64,000 nucleotides of DNA, taken from Phycisphaerales bacterium. GTDB taxonomy: Bacteria; Planctomycetota; Phycisphaerae; Phycisphaerales; UBA1924. Below are positions 61,293 through 64,000 of this stretch, in pieces. A program made the position numbers and the translations under genes. Within the stretch, counting starts at the first letter, position 1; the number at the start of each line of letters is the position of its first letter. The stretch spans positions 1-64,000 of the forward strand of contig JAJDDO010000009.1 in assembly GCA_029260265.1 (NCBI GenBank), read 5' to 3'. The notes beneath the pieces were generated by a model. That model was not told the origin of the DNA, did not search any database, and saw only the letters and a list, made by a program, of their open reading frames with translations.

Positions 61293-62341
61293 ATGATACC
61301 CGAGAGCCCATACCCGCCCCCGCTGCACGCTGGAAACGCGCGTTGATCCCGGCGATGGGTTTTTTGCTCAGCCTCGGTGCGATGGGCTGGGCCGTCTCTG
61401 CAGCATTCAGCCCGAAAAACCGGGGCCAGCTCGATCACCTCCGCGATGCGTCGCCCTTGCAACTCATCTCGATGATGGCTCTTGCGGCAGTCTCGGTTGG
61501 GCTCAATGGTGTCATCTTCTGGGTCACCATCCACAAACTTCATAAAATTCGGCTCACCGATGTCATCTCGACCAATGCCATCGCGACCTTCCTCGCGTAT
61601 CTGCCCTTCAAGCTCTCGGTCATTGTCCGAGTGGCGATTCACAATCGTCGAGATCGAGTCCCCCTCATTACGATCGGTGCATGGTTCGCCTGTGTTGGCG
61701 CGCTCATGCTGATCACGCTCGCACCCATCACCATTGCGAGCATCTGGATCAAAGATATCACGCTGATGTGGTGGATGATCGCGATTGGCGGCGTCGCACT
61801 GTGCACCATCGCGGGTTCATCCATCGCTCGTTTCTTTGCCGGCGATGCTGGGCGGCAGCGGCTTGGCAGGCTCCCGATCCCTTCGAAATGGCTCGTGGGT
61901 GATGGCGCCACCAAGGCCCTGGCGGGCTTTGAGATGCTCGGCGATTATCGTGCAGCAACGGTGGCAAACACCGCTCGGTTGCTTGATGTACTCGCCTTCG
62001 CCGGGCGATTCATGATTGCAGCAGCGATCTTGCAGCTGCCCATCAGCGCCGCCGATGCGTTGCTTCTCGGCGGGACCTATTTCCTCATCGGCGTGCTCTC
62101 ACCGTTTGGGCAGATCGGGATCCGTGAAGCGGGGACCATCGGGTTTGCTGCTCTGGTGGGGATATCTGATGCCGCCGCCGGGACTGATCCAGACTCCTCG
62201 CCCATCGCGCTCGCGGTAGTCTTTGTCACCGCGGTCGAGGGGGCGGTCAACCTTGTTTGCGCCGGTTTCGGAGTAGTCTGGCTGCGGGTTGATCGGCTTT
62301 TACGCACGCCCCAGGCAGGTGCGTACGATACCGACGAATGA
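61289..62341 (+). CDS. Flippase-like integral membrane protein (UPF0104/LPG synthase TM type)
   Basis: A 350-aa protein from ATG 61289, chosen for its ATGA overlap (the upstream frame from 61091 is a shadow). Eight or so transmembrane helices. Segments AIATFLAYLPFKLSVIVRVAIHNRR, RLLDVLAFAGRFMIAAAILQLP and FLIGVLSPFGQIGIREAGTIGFAALVG (the G-x-REAG-like motif) match the lysylphosphatidylglycerol-synthase TM/UPF0104 family, proposed to flip or scramble lipids. It is coupled both to the GT-C-like gene upstream and to the NAD+ synthetase downstream. Confidence 0.75.
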   Translation: MNDTREPIPAPAARWKRALIPAMGFLLSLGAMGWAVSAAFSPKNRGQLDHLRDASPLQLISMMALAAVSVGLNGVIFWVTIHKLHKIRLTDVISTNAIATFLAYLPFKLSVIVRVAIHNRRDRVPLITIGAWFACVGALMLITLAPITIASIWIKDITLMWWMIAIGGVALCTIAGSSIARFFAGDAGRQRLGRLPIPSKWLVGDGATKALAGFEMLGDYRAATVANTARLLDVLAFAGRFMIAAAILQLPISAADALLLGGTYFLIGVLSPFGQIGIREAGTIGFAALVGISDAAAGTDPDSSPIALAVVFVTAVEGAVNLVCAGFGVVWLRVDRLLRTPQAGAYDTDE

Positions 62342-64000
62342 AGATCACCCTTGCACAACTCAATCCGACCGTGGGCGAAATCGACGCCAACTCGAGCCGC
62401 ATCATTGACGCAATCAACGCAGCACGCGACGAGGGCGCCGACCTGGTGGTGTTCCCCGAGCTGAGCATCTGCGGGTACCCGCCGCGAGACTTGCTCTTGA
62501 TCGAGGACTTTGTCTCGCGCTGCGCCCGAGCTGTCAAGGCCATCGGCCAGAACCACACAAACGATATCGCCATGATCATCGGCACCCCGCTTTCAACCGA
62601 CGCGGGCACCACCAACTCGCTCGTGGTGTACCGCGATGGCGAGATGATCGGGTATCACGACAAACGACTGCTCCCCACTTACGATGTGTTCGATGAAGAC
62701 CGCTACTTTGAGCCCGGGCAAGAACCAATGGTTGTTGATATCTGCGGCACGCGCGTCGGGCTCGCGATCTGCGAAGACCTCTGGCGTGGAAGCGATGCGG
62801 GATTTTTATCAAAGTACGATGACGAGCCGGATCATGTCGCCGAGCTGATTACCCACGGCGCAGAGATCATCATCGCCCCATCGGCATCGCCATTTGTGCT
62901 CGGAAAAAACTACAAGCACCAGTCCATTCTTGAATCGCACGCGCGACGATTCGGCGTGCCCATCGTCTCCGTGAACCAGGTCGGCGGGAACGATGACCTG
63001 GTCTTCGCCGGCATGTCCTCGGTTGTTTTCGCGGACGGCACCGTCGGCGGACAGTGCAGAGCATTCGCAGAAGATATCAAAACCATCGAACTCGGAAAAT
63101 GCCCGCACGCCGAGCAAATCAGACTCGACCCAGAGCAACAGATCATCGAAGCGCTCACGCTCGGAATCCGTGATTATGTCGGCAAATGCGGCTTTTCCAG
63201 GGCGTGCATCGGGCTCAGCGGCGGGATCGATTCCGCAATAGTCGCCGCCCTCGCGGTGCGTGCACTCGGGGCGGATTCCGTCATCGGCGCATCCATGCCG
63301 GGTGCGTTTTCGAGTGAAGGCTCCAGGTCAGACGCCTTCGAACTCGCGAGCAATCTCGGCATCAGTTGTATCACCCTTCCGATCAACGATGGGTTCGATT
63401 CGCTCGCCGGCACACTGAACACGGGCTTCGCCGAGATTGATCAACCACCTCTGGGTAAAGTACTCCCGGATCTCACCCAAGAGAATCTTCAATCACGCAT
63501 CCGGGGCACCATGATGATGGCGCTCTCAAACCGCACCGGCTCACTCGTGCTCACAACCGGCAACAAGTCGGAGCTCGCCGTCGGGTACTGCACACTCTAC
63601 GGGGACATGAACGGCGGGCTCGCCGTCATCGCCGACCTGCCCAAAACGATGGTCTTCCGGATCTGCAGGTACATCAACGAGCACGCATCCAAGCTGGGGT
63701 ACGGATGCCCACCGATCCCGATCAATACAATTACCAAGCCGCCGAGCGCCGAGCTTGCACCTGACCAGCTCGATTCGGATTCACTCCCCGCGTACGAAAT
63801 ACTCGACGAGATTGTCGAACGCCATATCGAGCACCTGCAAGCCGCCGCAACCATCATCAAGCAGACGGGTTTCGATGCCGAGACTGTGACACGCATATGT
63901 CGACTGATCGATCGCAACGAATACAAACGCCAGCAGATGGCCGTCGGCATCAAGGTGACTTCCATAGCCTTCGGCACCGGACGCCGCATGCCCATCGCCC
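62338..64000 (+). CDS. nadE: Glutamine-dependent NAD+ synthetase (3' end outside window)
   Basis: An open frame from ATG 62338 (ATGA overlap with the preceding stop) that runs past the right edge; 554 codons are visible. The N-terminal nitrilase/glutaminase domain has Glu41 in VVFPELSICGYPPRDLL, Lys in YHDKRLLPTYDVFDE and Cys in GLAICEDLW, the glutaminase triad. The C-terminal synthetase domain has the ATP pyrophosphatase loop IGLSGGIDSAIVAALAV, GTMMMALSNRTGSLVLTTGNKSELAVGYCTLYGDMNGGLAVIADLPKT and INTITKPPSAELAP. It amidates deamido-NAD+ using glutamine-derived ammonia. Only the last few residues appear to be missing. Confidence 0.95.
   Translation, partial: MKITLAQLNPTVGEIDANSSRIIDAINAARDEGADLVVFPELSICGYPPRDLLLIEDFVSRCARAVKAIGQNHTNDIAMIIGTPLSTDAGTTNSLVVYRDGEMIGYHDKRLLPTYDVFDEDRYFEPGQEPMVVDICGTRVGLAICEDLWRGSDAGFLSKYDDEPDHVAELITHGAEIIIAPSASPFVLGKNYKHQSILESHARRFGVPIVSVNQVGGNDDLVFAGMSSVVFADGTVGGQCRAFAEDIKTIELGKCPHAEQIRLDPEQQIIEALTLGIRDYVGKCGFSRACIGLSGGIDSAIVAALAVRALGADSVIGASMPGAFSSEGSRSDAFELASNLGISCITLPINDGFDSLAGTLNTGFAEIDQPPLGKVLPDLTQENLQSRIRGTMMMALSNRTGSLVLTTGNKSELAVGYCTLYGDMNGGLAVIADLPKTMVFRICRYINEHASKLGYGCPPIPINTITKPPSAELAPDQLDSDSLPAYEILDEIVERHIEHLQAAATIIKQTGFDAETVTRICRLIDRNEYKRQQMAVGIKVTSIAFGTGRRMPIA

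Overview
The window looks like chromosomal DNA of a planctomycete, most likely class Phycisphaerae. I base this on several secreted proteins ending in a duplicated dockerin-like module that closes with Gly-Cys (a type I associate with Phycisphaerales), on PEP-CTERM-like tails (VPxP, hydrophobic stretch, RRRR), on a planctomycete-style replication-initiator/integrase element, and on moderately high GC with many 4-base ATGA or GTGA gene overlaps. This placement is an inference from gene content; there is no rRNA in the window.

Left end (1-6.1 kb) is accessory DNA. Two orphan RHS core/C-terminal tip modules, each overlapped at its 3' end by a small membrane-anchored ORF (probable immunity gene), are separated by about 112-bp direct repeats, with a third immunity-position gene upstream. 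Next to them is a decayed mobile element: a Rep_trans-type replication initiator, a short ORF, a tRNA 3'-end attachment-site fragment and a frameshifted tyrosine recombinase.

6.1-13.7 kb holds secreted proteins: PEP-CTERM-like proteins, a secreted FGE/SUMF1-domain protein coupled to an unknown secreted protein and bracketed by 90-bp direct repeats, an uncharacterised 414-aa protein, and a GC-type dockerin protein. 13.8-23.6 kb is a surface-glycan locus: a divergent GT2, Wzm/Wzt ABC exporter, a 1639-aa fusion (sulfotransferase, coiled coil, GT2, GT4, GT2, zinc ribbon) and a double methyltransferase. 24-28.5 kb encodes a di-heme MauG/CCP-type protein and two more secreted proteins. The intergenic 28.5-29.5 kb carries a run of perfect hairpins ending in a plus-strand terminator, a candidate undescribed structured RNA.

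29.5-38.2 kb is core metabolism: threonine synthase, two tandem small membrane paralogues, a glycogen debranching enzyme, IMP dehydrogenase, a Bax-inhibitor-1-like protein, a cysteine-cluster protein and tRNA-dihydrouridine synthase. 38.3-42 kb carries two secreted proteases with GC-dockerin tails, both with altered catalytic motifs. 42.2-44.6 kb is a DUF1573/rhodanese/MauE cluster. 44.7-53.9 kb mixes ribosomal protein S18, free methionine-R-sulfoxide reductase, a pseudouridine synthase, a TolB-like propeller protein, an esterase-like hydrolase, fumarylacetoacetase and a FIST-domain protein. 54.1-58.7 kb encodes a TolC-like protein, threonylcarbamoyl-AMP synthase and an ExbB-ExbD-ExbD motor. 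The right end has a Fur-family regulator, two multi-pass membrane proteins and the 5' part of glutamine-dependent NAD+ synthetase, cut by the window edge. No complete tRNA, rRNA or CRISPR array was seen.
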